A DNA stretch of 14,883 bases, from contig CAZYPB010000024.1 of assembly GCA_964649265.1 (NCBI GenBank), forward strand, positions 1-14,883. Direction: 5' to 3'. Positions 1 to 7,960 of this stretch are shown one piece after another. The position numbers and the translations under genes were made by a program. Under the pieces are notes generated by a model. The model was not told the origin of the DNA, ran no database searches, and saw only the letters and a program-made list of their open reading frames with translations. The DNA is from CAZYPB01 sp964649265 (GTDB taxonomy: Archaea; Micrarchaeota; Micrarchaeia; Burarchaeales; JAKAKT01). Each line of letters begins with the position of its first letter. The first letter of the stretch is position 1.

Positions 1-2425
1 CATCTGGCCATGCGAAATCACCGCATCTCCAGCCATCATATTCTGTGAAGTAATCCCCTGAACCGCCCCCCATGGGCCAACCGGGATTAGCCAAACCATA
101 AACCCAGTGTGTCCCGGGATTCAGGTACTTGCTCCAAGTTACTGTTACATTTATCTGATCCCCCGGTTGTAGAATAGATGAAATATTTGTTTTGTTTATC
201 ATATCTCCTGGGCCTGAGAATGGATTGTAGAATGAAACATTGAATGGCCTTGGAGTTGGGCACAGACCCATTGAGTTTCCCACTGTTGCAGTTATTTCAT
301 ACAGGTCGGTTGAGAGCTCCCTTGCACTCATGTTAAGGAGCATTACATCTGCTGTTGTAAATTCAACCCAGGATTCGTTTCTATTATCCTCCTCATAATT
401 GTCCTCATCTATCCAACCGCTTGGTTGCTGCGTTATCTCATAAATTGCACCGTAACCATATGCATCTGGTACTGGATCTGCAGGAGGCGGGAAATCAGCC
501 CAGCCCCAAATTGATCCTCCCCAGTGGTTCTGGTAAACGTATGCTCCGGAAAGCGGTTCTCTCCCATCCCAAGTGTAGTTTATGGTTACTGTTTCACCTC
601 TCCCCAATCCATGAACTACTTCTGAGTGAATTATGCTGTCTTCAGCCTCATACCAGAATGTTGCGTTGAAATTATCAGTTATATTACAGTTTCCTGTGTT
701 AGTTACGTTCATTGAAAGATAATAATTACCAGTTGAGGAGTCCTTGCATGCCCACACAAGACGGTTATATTGGTATTCATATGGGTCATCCAATGTCATA
801 TTCATTGCAGTTACAGCTAGGTTAGAAGGCATCTGCTGAACAACATAGCTATCATTGTTATTAAATTCAGATTCTTCCACAACAACACCATTTGGGTGTG
901 GCGGGTGGTCTATCCACACAACAAATGTTGTTGTCTCGTTTATGTAAACCGGAATATCGAAACTGTGATACGCGAAATACCCTTCAGGTGCCCCGTTTAT
1001 TGTATGTGTTTCAATTGGAACAAGAGGGGCGCCGGATAGGTTGTAGGTTGTGGAATACAGGGTATAGTTGAATGTCTGTGTGGTGGGGCATCCCTGGTTC
1101 TCTATTGTCGATAGGAAACTGACATCCACAGTCTCATTAATGCAGATTCCGTGTATGTTATTGGTTTCCAGAGCAACTTCCGGAAGATACCATGACCCAT
1201 GCCTTAAGCTGTAGTCCCAGAAGTAGAAGCTTGTCACCTGGAGATCCGGCAATGTTGTTACGTTTATCTGGTCGTATGCTATGTTGTCCGTTTCATTGAA
1301 CTCCATAACGACTCCGTCTGGCCCGGGCGGATAATCAATCCAGCCTATGAACGTTGTATCGTTTGTTAGGTTGCCCCAGTAGTCTATCTCTTCTATATGG
1401 TGTGAGAAGAAAGTCCCGTTGCTTTCGTTTACATAGCTAATGTTTATTGTTCCGATTAGGTTTCCTGAAGCATTTGTGGGGTCGATAAAGTCCTTGTATA
1501 CGGTGATTACAAATGGATCGACTGGCCTGCACTCGTAGTGACGAGTTATGTAGTTATAGACAACTATATTTGAGGGGGTTGCATTGCAAAGGCCATTTGG
1601 CCGTATGTAAAAGTAATACCAGTAAAGGTTGGGCAGCCTTGGGCTGAACGATGACCACCCATCATTGTCGCTCTCGAATGTCTCAGGTATGTAATTCATA
1701 TGGTCTGCAATTAGATATGCGCGGCCTGTTCTTGATGAATTCCATTCAAGCCCCTCCAGGGCGGAATCCATTGTGTCTGCATCTACAGTTATGTTTATGT
1801 ATGTGGTTTCATTTGCATCCAATGTTATGTTGAAATAATCGATGATTACCTCAACCCCTGTTCCATTTGAAAGCGTATAGTTTATTTTTGCCAGAAGCTC
1901 AACTTCTCCAACAGGCATCCCTTCCTCTTCCATAACTCTGTATGTGTATGTTACATTGGTGAAGTTCCTGCACACAGGCCATGAATCTGAGTAGCTGTAA
2001 GAATATCCGTGCCTGCTGACCTGCCAAGTGGATTGAAAATCAACATCCACATTGGGCATTCCTGAAGGTATTGTAGTGTTGAACTCGTTGTTTGTCTCGC
2101 TTATCTCTGCTATGCTCTGCTCAACATCAACATATGCAAATATCAAGGTGTCTCCGAATAATCTTGTAGTCCAGTTTACTGTAACATTGATGAATTGGGA
2201 GTTATTCAACCCAGTTGCCTCGACTGATCCTATAAGGTTCTGTGTTGGGTTGGATGGATCAAATGAAACATTGTAGAAACTTACATTGAATGGAGAGGAT
2301 AGGTCCGCTCCTAAATTTGTTACAAAAGCAGTTATATTGAAAGTTGAGTTGGCTCCTGAGACAGCTGAGCTTGGACTTATTAATATCCCCATGGATGGTT
2401 CGTACTGTCCGATTATTGTTAGGTC
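1..2425 (-). repeat. Tandem CARDB-like domain repeats within the giant surface protein
   Basis: Protein-level repeats start near residues 513, 636, 777, 905, 1045 and 1204, with the last cut by the window edge. Unit length is about 120-160 residues. Typical signals are a PDL or PNL opening, an N-x-T-rich strand pair, an NVTVxW-type strand and an ExNN-type end (SETNNEF, FNETDN, SEFNND). A W-I-D-x-P-P motif recurs at the ends of two units. CARDB units are known as cell-adhesion beta-sandwiches of bacteria and archaea. The units have diverged at DNA level, so this is an old expansion rather than a recent slippage repeat. Confidence 0.75.
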
Positions 2426-3961
2426 TGGTTGAAGTGATGTTGCCAAGCCGAAGCCGCTGTATTCGACTATCCCAAGCCTGTTGCTCGGGTTCTGGAGAAC
2501 TATGTTAATGAACTCATTTGATGCATTCGCAGCTATGTCTATCTTTCTCTCGTTCGGGGCAACGCATCCCGAGTACCACCTGTAACCGCAGTAGTCTATT
2601 CCATCTGGCGGGTAGAAAAATGATCTGTTCTCCTGACCGCAGTACTCTCCTCCTGCGCCGCAGGAACAGTTGTTTCCCTCTGGGCATGCGGCCCCGACGC
2701 AGCAGCTTTCTGATTGGTCTGCGCACCATTCCATGCTCCCAGACACATCCGTCACAAGCAGTATGTCTCCTGCTGTTGCATCTATCTCAAGAGTTATGTT
2801 TGGCATTCCAAGCCTAAGTGGCACAGTTTTCAGACTTATATCTGTGTAATTGAGACTCGAGAAATTCGCATCTTCAAGAATGTATGTCTGCTCAACGCCT
2901 GTTCCAGGCATTGATATGCTGTTGTTTCCTGCTACATTTAGGAACACAGTGTAATTGCTTAGGAAATGCAATCTCCCGCTTACATTTGTTATGTTTCCCT
3001 GCACAAAGAATGAATCATATAGGTTTATGAGCCCGTCAATTCCTGGGAAGTAGTATCTTTTTACTGTTGTAGATGGCGGTGAGAATTGATCTGTCTGGTA
3101 TCTTACTCTTATGAATCCTCCCCCCATATATGCTTGCGTAAGATTTCCACTTGTGAAATTGATGTCTATCTTTGTCGGGATTCCTTTTTCTATATTGTTT
3201 ATACACGCAGGAGCAGTTATTGTCCAGTTGTCAACTGAATATGCTCCAGGTGATTTTGTGAACACACCACACGATGTATCATTTACAAAGAGTTCGAAAC
3301 TATCGCCCAGAGAAAGCTCCAGGTATAGCTCATGCACGACTGAGTTAGATGGTATGTTCCGCATGTGCACTGTGATGTTTCCCTGCCCGACAAACCCCCC
3401 TAAGAATATATATTCTGCATCTGCTTTTCCTTTTATATTACTAAGGAATGCTCTTGTTGCAAATCCCATGGAAGGCCTTCCCTTCATATAGCCTGAAACC
3501 AATCTCCTGCTCACTGCGCTCATGGGCCTTGTTGGATCGAGTTGTGTTGAGTTGTAAACCATCTCATTTCCCGTGTCTCTCCTTATCTGAACAGCCCACT
3601 CAATATTCTGAGGAGTTGATTCCCTGAACAGTGTTGCCAGAAGTTTTCTAGACAGATCCATGTTAACTGTTTCATTTGTTGCCCAAAGTGCACCAACTGC
3701 ATCTATGACTGTTTTGTTTATGTCATTCAGGTCGAATGCAGTGGTATTGCATACTTCTAGAACAACTGGCTCATGCCTTGCATCCCAGAGCCTCATCTTT
3801 GACATCACATCAACAATATCCTCCGAGTATGTGTGGAGATCCTGGTACAGTATCTCAGCAGACACTGTTTCTATTGAAACAAGTGTGAACACGCCGTATA
3901 GTGTTATCAGTATGAGAAGTCCGAAAACGGAATCCAATGTGAAGAATATTCCTTTTTTCAT
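1..3961 (-). CDS. Giant prepilin-like surface protein with truncated vWA and CARDB repeats (partial, C-terminus off the left edge)
   Basis: The frame is open from the ATG at 3961 to the left edge, giving 1320 complete codons and no stop. The N-terminus is MKKG followed by a hydrophobic helix (residues 5-30) with T8 and D10, a class III prepilin-like anchor. Residues 30-400 are an Asn-rich extracellular region with many N-x-S/T sequons. At D405-S409 there is a vWA MIDAS-type DVSGS, then nine cysteines in residues 413-466, then a helix and strand ending near residue 510. From residue 513 to the edge come about six CARDB-like beta-sandwich units. It is last of the visible genes in the substrate operon, and its ATG overlaps the upstream stop as ATGA. 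Bacterial TadG and PilY1 combine a pilus-related anchor with vWA, so a pilus-tip or surface-stalk adhesin role is inferred. The vWA half-domain is odd (see findings). Family assignment is good; the ligand is unknown. Confidence 0.9.
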   Translation of the reverse strand, partial: MKKGIFFTLDSVFGLLILITLYGVFTLVSIETVSAEILYQDLHTYSEDIVDVMSKMRLWDARHEPVVLEVCNTTAFDLNDINKTVIDAVGALWATNETVNMDLSRKLLATLFRESTPQNIEWAVQIRRDTGNEMVYNSTQLDPTRPMSAVSRRLVSGYMKGRPSMGFATRAFLSNIKGKADAEYIFLGGFVGQGNITVHMRNIPSNSVVHELYLELSLGDSFELFVNDTSCGVFTKSPGAYSVDNWTITAPACINNIEKGIPTKIDINFTSGNLTQAYMGGGFIRVRYQTDQFSPPSTTVKRYYFPGIDGLINLYDSFFVQGNITNVSGRLHFLSNYTVFLNVAGNNSISMPGTGVEQTYILEDANFSSLNYTDISLKTVPLRLGMPNITLEIDATAGDILLVTDVSGSMEWCADQSESCCVGAACPEGNNCSCGAGGEYCGQENRSFFYPPDGIDYCGYRWYSGCVAPNERKIDIAANASNEFINIVLQNPSNRLGIVEYSGFGLATSLQPDLTIIGQYEPSMGILISPSSAVSGANSTFNITAFVTNLGADLSSPFNVSFYNVSFDPSNPTQNLIGSVEATGLNNSQFINVTVNWTTRLFGDTLIFAYVDVEQSIAEISETNNEFNTTIPSGMPNVDVDFQSTWQVSRHGYSYSYSDSWPVCRNFTNVTYTYRVMEEEGMPVGEVELLAKINYTLSNGTGVEVIIDYFNITLDANETTYINITVDADTMDSALEGLEWNSSRTGRAYLIADHMNYIPETFESDNDGWSSFSPRLPNLYWYYFYIRPNGLCNATPSNIVVYNYITRHYECRPVDPFVITVYKDFIDPTNASGNLIGTINISYVNESNGTFFSHHIEEIDYWGNLTNDTTFIGWIDYPPGPDGVVMEFNETDNIAYDQINVTTLPDLQVTSFYFWDYSLRHGSWYLPEVALETNNIHGICINETVDVSFLSTIENQGCPTTQTFNYTLYSTTYNLSGAPLVPIETHTINGAPEGYFAYHSFDIPVYINETTTFVVWIDHPPHPNGVVVEESEFNNNDSYVVQQMPSNLAVTAMNMTLDDPYEYQYNRLVWACKDSSTGNYYLSMNVTNTGNCNITDNFNATFWYEAEDSIIHSEVVHGLGRGETVTINYTWDGREPLSGAYVYQNHWGGSIWGWADFPPPADPVPDAYGYGAIYEITQQPSGWIDEDNYEEDNRNESWVEFTTADVMLLNMSARELSTDLYEITATVGNSMGLCPTPRPFNVSFYNPFSGPGDMINKTNISSILQPGDQINVTVTWSKYLNPGTHWVYGLANPGWPMGGGSGDYFTEYDGWRCGDFAWPD

Positions 3962-5166
3962 TGTCTCTCAATCCAAACAAACATATTCAATGACGCTAGT
4001 TCCCGGTCTGTTCCCTCGAGCATAACTGTCCGCTTCACTTTAACAACCTGAGATGGCATCCATATCGAAAGCCCGAATTTAAGCGGCTTCCCTACGATTG
4101 CAAATGCATCGTCATTAACGTGATCAAGAAGAGGTAACCCTGCTTCAGTTGATCCATCTACATCATTGAAATAGTAAACTTTACCAAAACCATACTGCCA
4201 TGCACAAACCATGCATGCGTCTGAATCCAGGGGGTATGTGACTATCTTTTCCAATTGACTTGTTTCTGATCTGAACAGCCACGCACTATCAGTGAAAGTA
4301 ACCCTCTCTCCATCCTGCGTGTCAGGCATTGCGTAACCTGGAGAAGTTGCATTTCCGTCCCCCCAACCGCTGTTGTTGTAATCACCTATAAGAGAGAAGT
4401 TTTGGTCTATTATATTTGAACCAGGCGGAGCCTGACCAATAACAATAAGTATGCCTCCGTTTGATACGAATTCCTGAAGAGCAGATAGGTCTATGTCGCT
4501 GTTTGTAAATCCAAGGGCATTGATCTCTGCATTCTCTATTACCATTGTTCTATATGCACTGTGGTTCGCTATAAGTTGATTTAGCCTGTTCAATGGGTTA
4601 TTGGCATATCTTACGCGGTGGGTGTAAGTACCTGCATCACCTGGAAGTGAACCTGGGTTGTTTCCCCAATATAAGTCCCAGATGACCTCTGAGTTGTTTA
4701 TATCGAGTAATGCTCTTGAGTGGGAAGGATCACGGCCAAAATACCCAACAGGGCTTCGAACAATTCCGGTCGTAAGGTTATTACCATCCATATCCGTAAA
4801 AAACATGAAGAAATCATAGGTCTTTTCTGGGGAGTGTATGTTTGTTGACCCTACTCTGAGCTTGCTCTTAACTTCGTAATACTGGATTTTCATTAATTCA
4901 TGTATCTTCCTTAAACTAAGAACTCTCTCGCTGTTTGCAAGGCCTATGCTCTGCACATTTGTTGAGTTCCAGTCAATAGGATTTCCTGAGCTTCGCACAA
5001 GAGAATCAGATATTGTTACAGACAGTGTTTGGATGTCTCTTCTGCTCTCAAGGTCTCTTATCTGTATATCTATTGTAGACCAGACAGACATGAGGGTGAA
5101 GAGCATAGATAAGAAAATCGCAATGCTCAATACAAAATCCATAGTAAGTAACTGTGCTCTCTTCAA
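3958..5166 (-). CDS. Pseudopilin-like anchored protein with GATase-like (Rossmann) ectodomain
   Basis: This is a 402-aa protein read from TTG at 5166. That start is chosen because it adds the basic KRA before a hydrophobic helix (residues 5-29); the next Met (residue 9) would remove the prepilin-like signal KRA-QLLTMD. After a heptad-like region (30-105) there is a motif G-N-P-x-x-W...IGLA...LS...K (61-87), which I recall from archaeal pilin-like membrane proteins. Residues 205-245 and 320-335 (MVIEN..., SNGGILIVIGQ, GFGKVYYFN) look like a class I glutamine-amidotransferase or DUF4350-type fold, with no convincing catalytic Cys in a nucleophile elbow. A CMVC pair lies at 318-321. It starts 6 bases after the upstream stop and overlaps the next gene by 4 bases (ATGA), so it is an operon member. 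The likely role is a minor pilin or surface subunit. The function of the ectodomain is unknown. Confidence 0.85.
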   Translation of the reverse strand: MKRAQLLTMDFVLSIAIFLSMLFTLMSVWSTIDIQIRDLESRRDIQTLSVTISDSLVRSSGNPIDWNSTNVQSIGLANSERVLSLRKIHELMKIQYYEVKSKLRVGSTNIHSPEKTYDFFMFFTDMDGNNLTTGIVRSPVGYFGRDPSHSRALLDINNSEVIWDLYWGNNPGSLPGDAGTYTHRVRYANNPLNRLNQLIANHSAYRTMVIENAEINALGFTNSDIDLSALQEFVSNGGILIVIGQAPPGSNIIDQNFSLIGDYNNSGWGDGNATSPGYAMPDTQDGERVTFTDSAWLFRSETSQLEKIVTYPLDSDACMVCAWQYGFGKVYYFNDVDGSTEAGLPLLDHVNDDAFAIVGKPLKFGLSIWMPSQVVKVKRTVMLEGTDRELASLNMFVWIERQ

Positions 5167-5172
5167 AACTCA

Positions 5173-5577
5173 TCAACCCGGAGTTATGATTATCATTCCA
5201 TTTTCATTGGAGACTGTGTTCCAGCCGATCTGAGGGTTCCCAGTTACATTAGAGGTTATAATGGGCATTAAATAATATCCCTCACCCCAGGACAACTCCA
5301 CGAATTGATGAGTAGAATTAACGCTCACACTATAGGGTGTGTGAGAAGCAAGAAATTCTGGGAGTGAAAAACGGTGAGAGTAACCTCTTCCAACGATCAC
5401 CCCATTGTTTATTTCTGTTGCCACAATCTCTGCAACTCTCTTGCCGTCCATTTCAACACGCTGGGTATAAATCATTATGTTTCTGTCTCGTTCGATTACT
5501 GTAACTATAAGAAATATTATCACTAGTGCTGAAATCAGAGCAAATAATTCAATTGCAACTTGGCCCTTTGTTTTCAA
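5173..5577 (-). CDS. Small type IV pilin-like protein, class III signal (E+5)
   Basis: This 134-aa protein starts at TTG 5577, preceded by a good Shine-Dalgarno (AGGTGA, about 5 bases upstream). The N-terminus MKTKG then QVAIELF gives the archaeal prepilin pattern: cleavage after Gly, Gln at +1, Glu at +5, and a hydrophobic helix to about residue 28. The helix is followed by an ExxRxxxIYTQR amphipathic segment and a short beta-rich C-terminal half ending IIITPG. No cysteines are present. It sits 37 bases downstream of the first pilin and 6 bases before the pseudopilin gene. TadE/TadF-like minor pilin is the closest functional analogy by inference. The use of a TTG start after an ATG-started first gene may lower its yield. 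Confidence 0.88.
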   Translation of the reverse strand: MKTKGQVAIELFALISALVIIFLIVTVIERDRNIMIYTQRVEMDGKRVAEIVATEINNGVIVGRGYSHRFSLPEFLASHTPYSVSVNSTHQFVELSWGEGYYLMPIITSNVTGNPQIGWNTVSNENGMIIITPG

Positions 5578-5614
5578 CTCTTCACCTTCTCAAAACCGGG
5601 ATTCTGGTATCGCC

Positions 5615-6052
5615 TTAACAGCTTTCTCCATCAGTTATCTGTATCATGTTTGTGGAACCGATCTCAACAGCCTCGACTGATATCCTGTGCGTTCCAGGTA
5701 TATCGTACTTAAGGCATCCAGTGACATTTCCCAGAGTCTCTGAATAAACATCAGTTACACCGCCGTATGTATAAACACTTATGGAGATCTCTCTGCCCGT
5801 GACATTAGCACTGGCTACATTGTCCGGCATAGTTATGTAAATTGAAAACTTCGCTGGAGGACCTTGGACATATACTGCATCAGCTGCTTCGGATATCTTT
5901 GTAACAGCGTGTTTTGCATATGAAACACGCAGATCCGCAGTAGTACTGCTTATTGTGAAAGTAGTCTGTGCCCAAAGAACCAAGAGAATAATGAGCATAA
6001 AGCCAACGATTATTACGTACTCAGTTGTTATCTGGCCCCGGCTATATCTCAT
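5615..6052 (-). CDS. Small type IV pilin-like protein, class III signal (E+5), first gene of operon
   Basis: The frame is open from 6097, but the start is placed at ATG 6052, giving 145 aa, because a TATA box centred at 6078.5 lies 26-27 bases upstream and would make the mRNA leaderless. The protein then begins MRYSRG-QITTEYV: a basic leader, Gly cleavage site, Gln +1, Glu +5 and a hydrophobic helix to about residue 28. The ectodomain is beta-rich (YITMPDNV, REISISVYTYGG) and has two cysteines (GCLKYD and the C-terminal ESC) that could pair. The alternative starts at 6097 and 6073 lie in or before the promoter. As the only gene of this operon with direct promoter proximity it is a candidate major pilin; this is inference. 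Confidence 0.9.
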   Translation of the reverse strand: MRYSRGQITTEYVIIVGFMLIILLVLWAQTTFTISSTTADLRVSYAKHAVTKISEAADAVYVQGPPAKFSIYITMPDNVASANVTGREISISVYTYGGVTDVYSETLGNVTGCLKYDIPGTHRISVEAVEIGSTNMIQITDGESC

Positions 6053-6074
6053 AAAAGGGATATCGACAGCCATG

Positions 6075-6082
6075 TTTATAAA
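6075..6082. promoter_or_regulatory. Palindromic TATA box (TTTATAAA) shared by divergent genes
   Basis: TTTATAAA reads the same on both strands. Its centre is 26.5 bases from the pilin ATG at 6052 (minus) and 28.5 bases from the TldE-like ATG at 6107 (plus), both the expected archaeal TATA-to-start-site distance. On the minus-strand reading it is preceded by AATAAA, a plausible purine-rich BRE. On the plus-strand reading the upstream bases GCCATG are a poor BRE, so the pilin direction should be favoured. Confidence 0.7.
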
Positions 6083-6106
6083 TTTATTCAGTAGCAAATC
6101 CGTTCG

Positions 6107-7384
6107 ATGAATAAGTACATAAGGGCAGCTGAGACGCTTGGAGCAGACTCAGTAGAAATATGCCACACGAAAACGCATACATTTTCCCTTTCAAATGAAG
6201 GACATGGAAGAGGTTCAAAGGAGTACGATTTCTCCGAAGGTTATAGTATAAGAGTTTTAAGAAAAGGAAGGGTGGGGTTCGCATATGTTGGAAAAGAGGG
6301 GGACCTGAATGATGGGGTAAAGAGGGCTCTTTCGTTATCTAAATTCTCAAGAAAAACCGAGTTCGAATTCCCACACAAAAAAAAATACAAGAAACTTGAT
6401 GTTTATGATAAGAAAATAGAGGGAATGGATGAGGAGCGTGGATCCAAGATATTGAATGACCTAATGGACTCGGTTGACAAACCAGTGAAAGCAACACATT
6501 GCGGAGTTGAATATGGTATCGGACACATTGCAATTGAAAACAGCTCCGGGCTTTCAGTTTCTGGAGAATCAACAAACATCGCATGTTTTGTTCATTGCAG
6601 TCTTGGAAAAAACAGCGGCTCGTGTTTTGAGACGTCAACTCATTTTGATTTCAATCATAAAAACATAGGCAAAACCGCAACAGCAAGAACACTGGAAATG
6701 AGTAAAGCAACACCAACAAAAGGAGGCAGAATGCCAGTTGTTTTTGAACAGGAGGCACTGCACTCTCTACTTTCATCTCTTTTTCTTCCATCTTTCCATG
6801 GAGAAAGAATCCAGAGAAAGATCTCATTGTTGCATAACAAGATTGGGAAGGAAATCGCTTCGGATGAGTTCACCCTTTCAGATGATCCACTTTCAAAAGG
6901 TCCGGGCTCGTCGTATTTTGATGGGGAAGGAGTGGTTTGCAAGAAAAAGAAATTAGTTACGTGTGGGGTTGTCTCAGATTTTCTTTATGATTTGAAAACT
7001 GCATCTCTTTCAAAAGATAACCCAAGCGTGGGAAATTGCAGGAGAGGTTCTTATGAAAGTGAACCATCAATTGGCGTGAGCAACATAAACATAAATGAAG
7101 GGGATGTTAAGGATGTGCTAGAGTGCTGTGGTAATGGAATCATTGTGTCATCTGTTTTTGGAGAACACACTGCGAATGATCTAACGGGGGAATTTTCTGT
7201 TTCAGTTGAACGGGGTTTTGAAATAAAGAATGGGGATAAAAAGAAGCCCATAAGGGGGAACGTGATATCTGGGAATATATTTTCACTTCTCAAGGATATA
7301 ACTGGGATTGAAAAAGGGCAGAAGAGGTATTTTAATTTTATATCTCCGAGAATTGCTTTCAAAAAAATAGAGGTAGTTGGTTAA
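6107..7384 (+). CDS. TldE/PmbA-family protein (TldD-related, lacks the metalloprotease motif)
   Basis: This is a 425-aa protein, close to the usual length of the family. The N-terminal domain is divergent. The C-terminal half carries the family's recognisable order: LSDDP, then a Gly-rich stretch and FDGEGV near residues 266-276, GVVSDFLYDLKTAS, a GNCRR-type segment, SNININEGD, GIIVSSVFGEH, TGEFSVSVE.G and GNVISGN near the end. TldD and TldE form a complex that degrades unfolded peptides or matures modified peptides. TldD carries HExxxH; here I find no HExxxH, so this is the non-catalytic TldE/PmbA type. No TldD is in the window. The ATG at 6107 fits a leaderless mRNA from the shared TATA box. 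The gene separates the two pilus regions, and its stop abuts the convergent pilin stop with no bases between. Any link to pilin processing is speculation. Confidence 0.9.
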   Translation: MNKYIRAAETLGADSVEICHTKTHTFSLSNEGHGRGSKEYDFSEGYSIRVLRKGRVGFAYVGKEGDLNDGVKRALSLSKFSRKTEFEFPHKKKYKKLDVYDKKIEGMDEERGSKILNDLMDSVDKPVKATHCGVEYGIGHIAIENSSGLSVSGESTNIACFVHCSLGKNSGSCFETSTHFDFNHKNIGKTATARTLEMSKATPTKGGRMPVVFEQEALHSLLSSLFLPSFHGERIQRKISLLHNKIGKEIASDEFTLSDDPLSKGPGSSYFDGEGVVCKKKKLVTCGVVSDFLYDLKTASLSKDNPSVGNCRRGSYESEPSIGVSNININEGDVKDVLECCGNGIIVSSVFGEHTANDLTGEFSVSVERGFEIKNGDKKKPIRGNVISGNIFSLLKDITGIEKGQKRYFNFISPRIAFKKIEVVG

Positions 7385-7939
7385 TTACTGCGGGTTTCCC
7401 TGAAGGTTTCCATGTATCATGTGCGTGAACATTGCTGGACTTGAGTTAAGCCTGTACTGAATGAAAACAAGCCCCGCATATCTCTCCTGCCTTGAGAGTG
7501 TACCTATTCCGTTTCCATTCTTTGCGTAGCAGTGTATCTCAAGTTCAAATCTTTCATTCGCTTTTACTATTGGGTTATCCACAGATAGATCCTGGTTATT
7601 TACCTTTGGTCTGTTAGTAGGGGGATCATTCCAATTTCTACCATAGGGCAGGGCAGTTGCTGGGTTTACATTCTCTGCACTGCACACTGCTGCAGAAATA
7701 ACTATAGCGTCTTCGAACTGATTGAACAGAACAAGGCGCGCTGTGTCGTTTTCGTATTGGATGTAGTGCGTATCGCAGTCAAGGCCTTTCTGAAAAATAC
7801 ATATTGGAACCTGTGATGGAAAAAGCCAATTCCATAATCCCATGTAAGTTAGTGCAGCAAGTACGATCAATATTACAGCTGACGCGATTGTGTAATTGCT
7901 CAGATATTCAGAGGATGACTGGCCTTTAAGAAACCCCAT
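7385..7939 (-). CDS. Four-cysteine type IV pilin-like protein with class III signal, own promoter
   Basis: The frame opens at 7963, but the start chosen is ATG 7939 (184 aa), because a TATA box (TTTTTATATG, 7961-7970) sits 26 bases upstream and the ATG at 7963 lies inside that box. The protein then begins MGFLKG-QSSSEYL, a textbook archaeal prepilin pattern with Gln +1, Glu +5 and a hydrophobic helix to about residue 34. The ectodomain has C-x7-C (CIFQKGLDC), then a CSA and a CYA cysteine, which could form two disulfides. This arrangement is widespread in archaeal pilin-like proteins. It ends base-to-base against the convergent TldE-like gene. It lies 45 bases downstream of the machine operon but appears independently promoted, so it could be a major pilin. 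Confidence 0.9.
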   Translation of the reverse strand: MGFLKGQSSSEYLSNYTIASAVILIVLAALTYMGLWNWLFPSQVPICIFQKGLDCDTHYIQYENDTARLVLFNQFEDAIVISAAVCSAENVNPATALPYGRNWNDPPTNRPKVNNQDLSVDNPIVKANERFELEIHCYAKNGNGIGTLSRQERYAGLVFIQYRLNSSPAMFTHMIHGNLQGNPQ

Positions 7940-7960
7940 AGGATAGCTATGGGCTGGGTA

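Noticed and set aside
3111..4025. Plus-strand frames of about 120 codons inside the giant surface gene
   Set aside because: They lie antisense to a continuous 1320-codon frame with clear domains, and have no family features of their own.
6053..6097. N-terminal extension MLLNKFINMAVDIPF of the first pilin
   Set aside because: It covers the TATA box and would place 15 extra residues before a normal prepilin leader.
6107..7384. Active TldD metalloprotease
   Set aside because: No HExxxH motif is present; the sequence order fits the non-catalytic TldE/PmbA partner.
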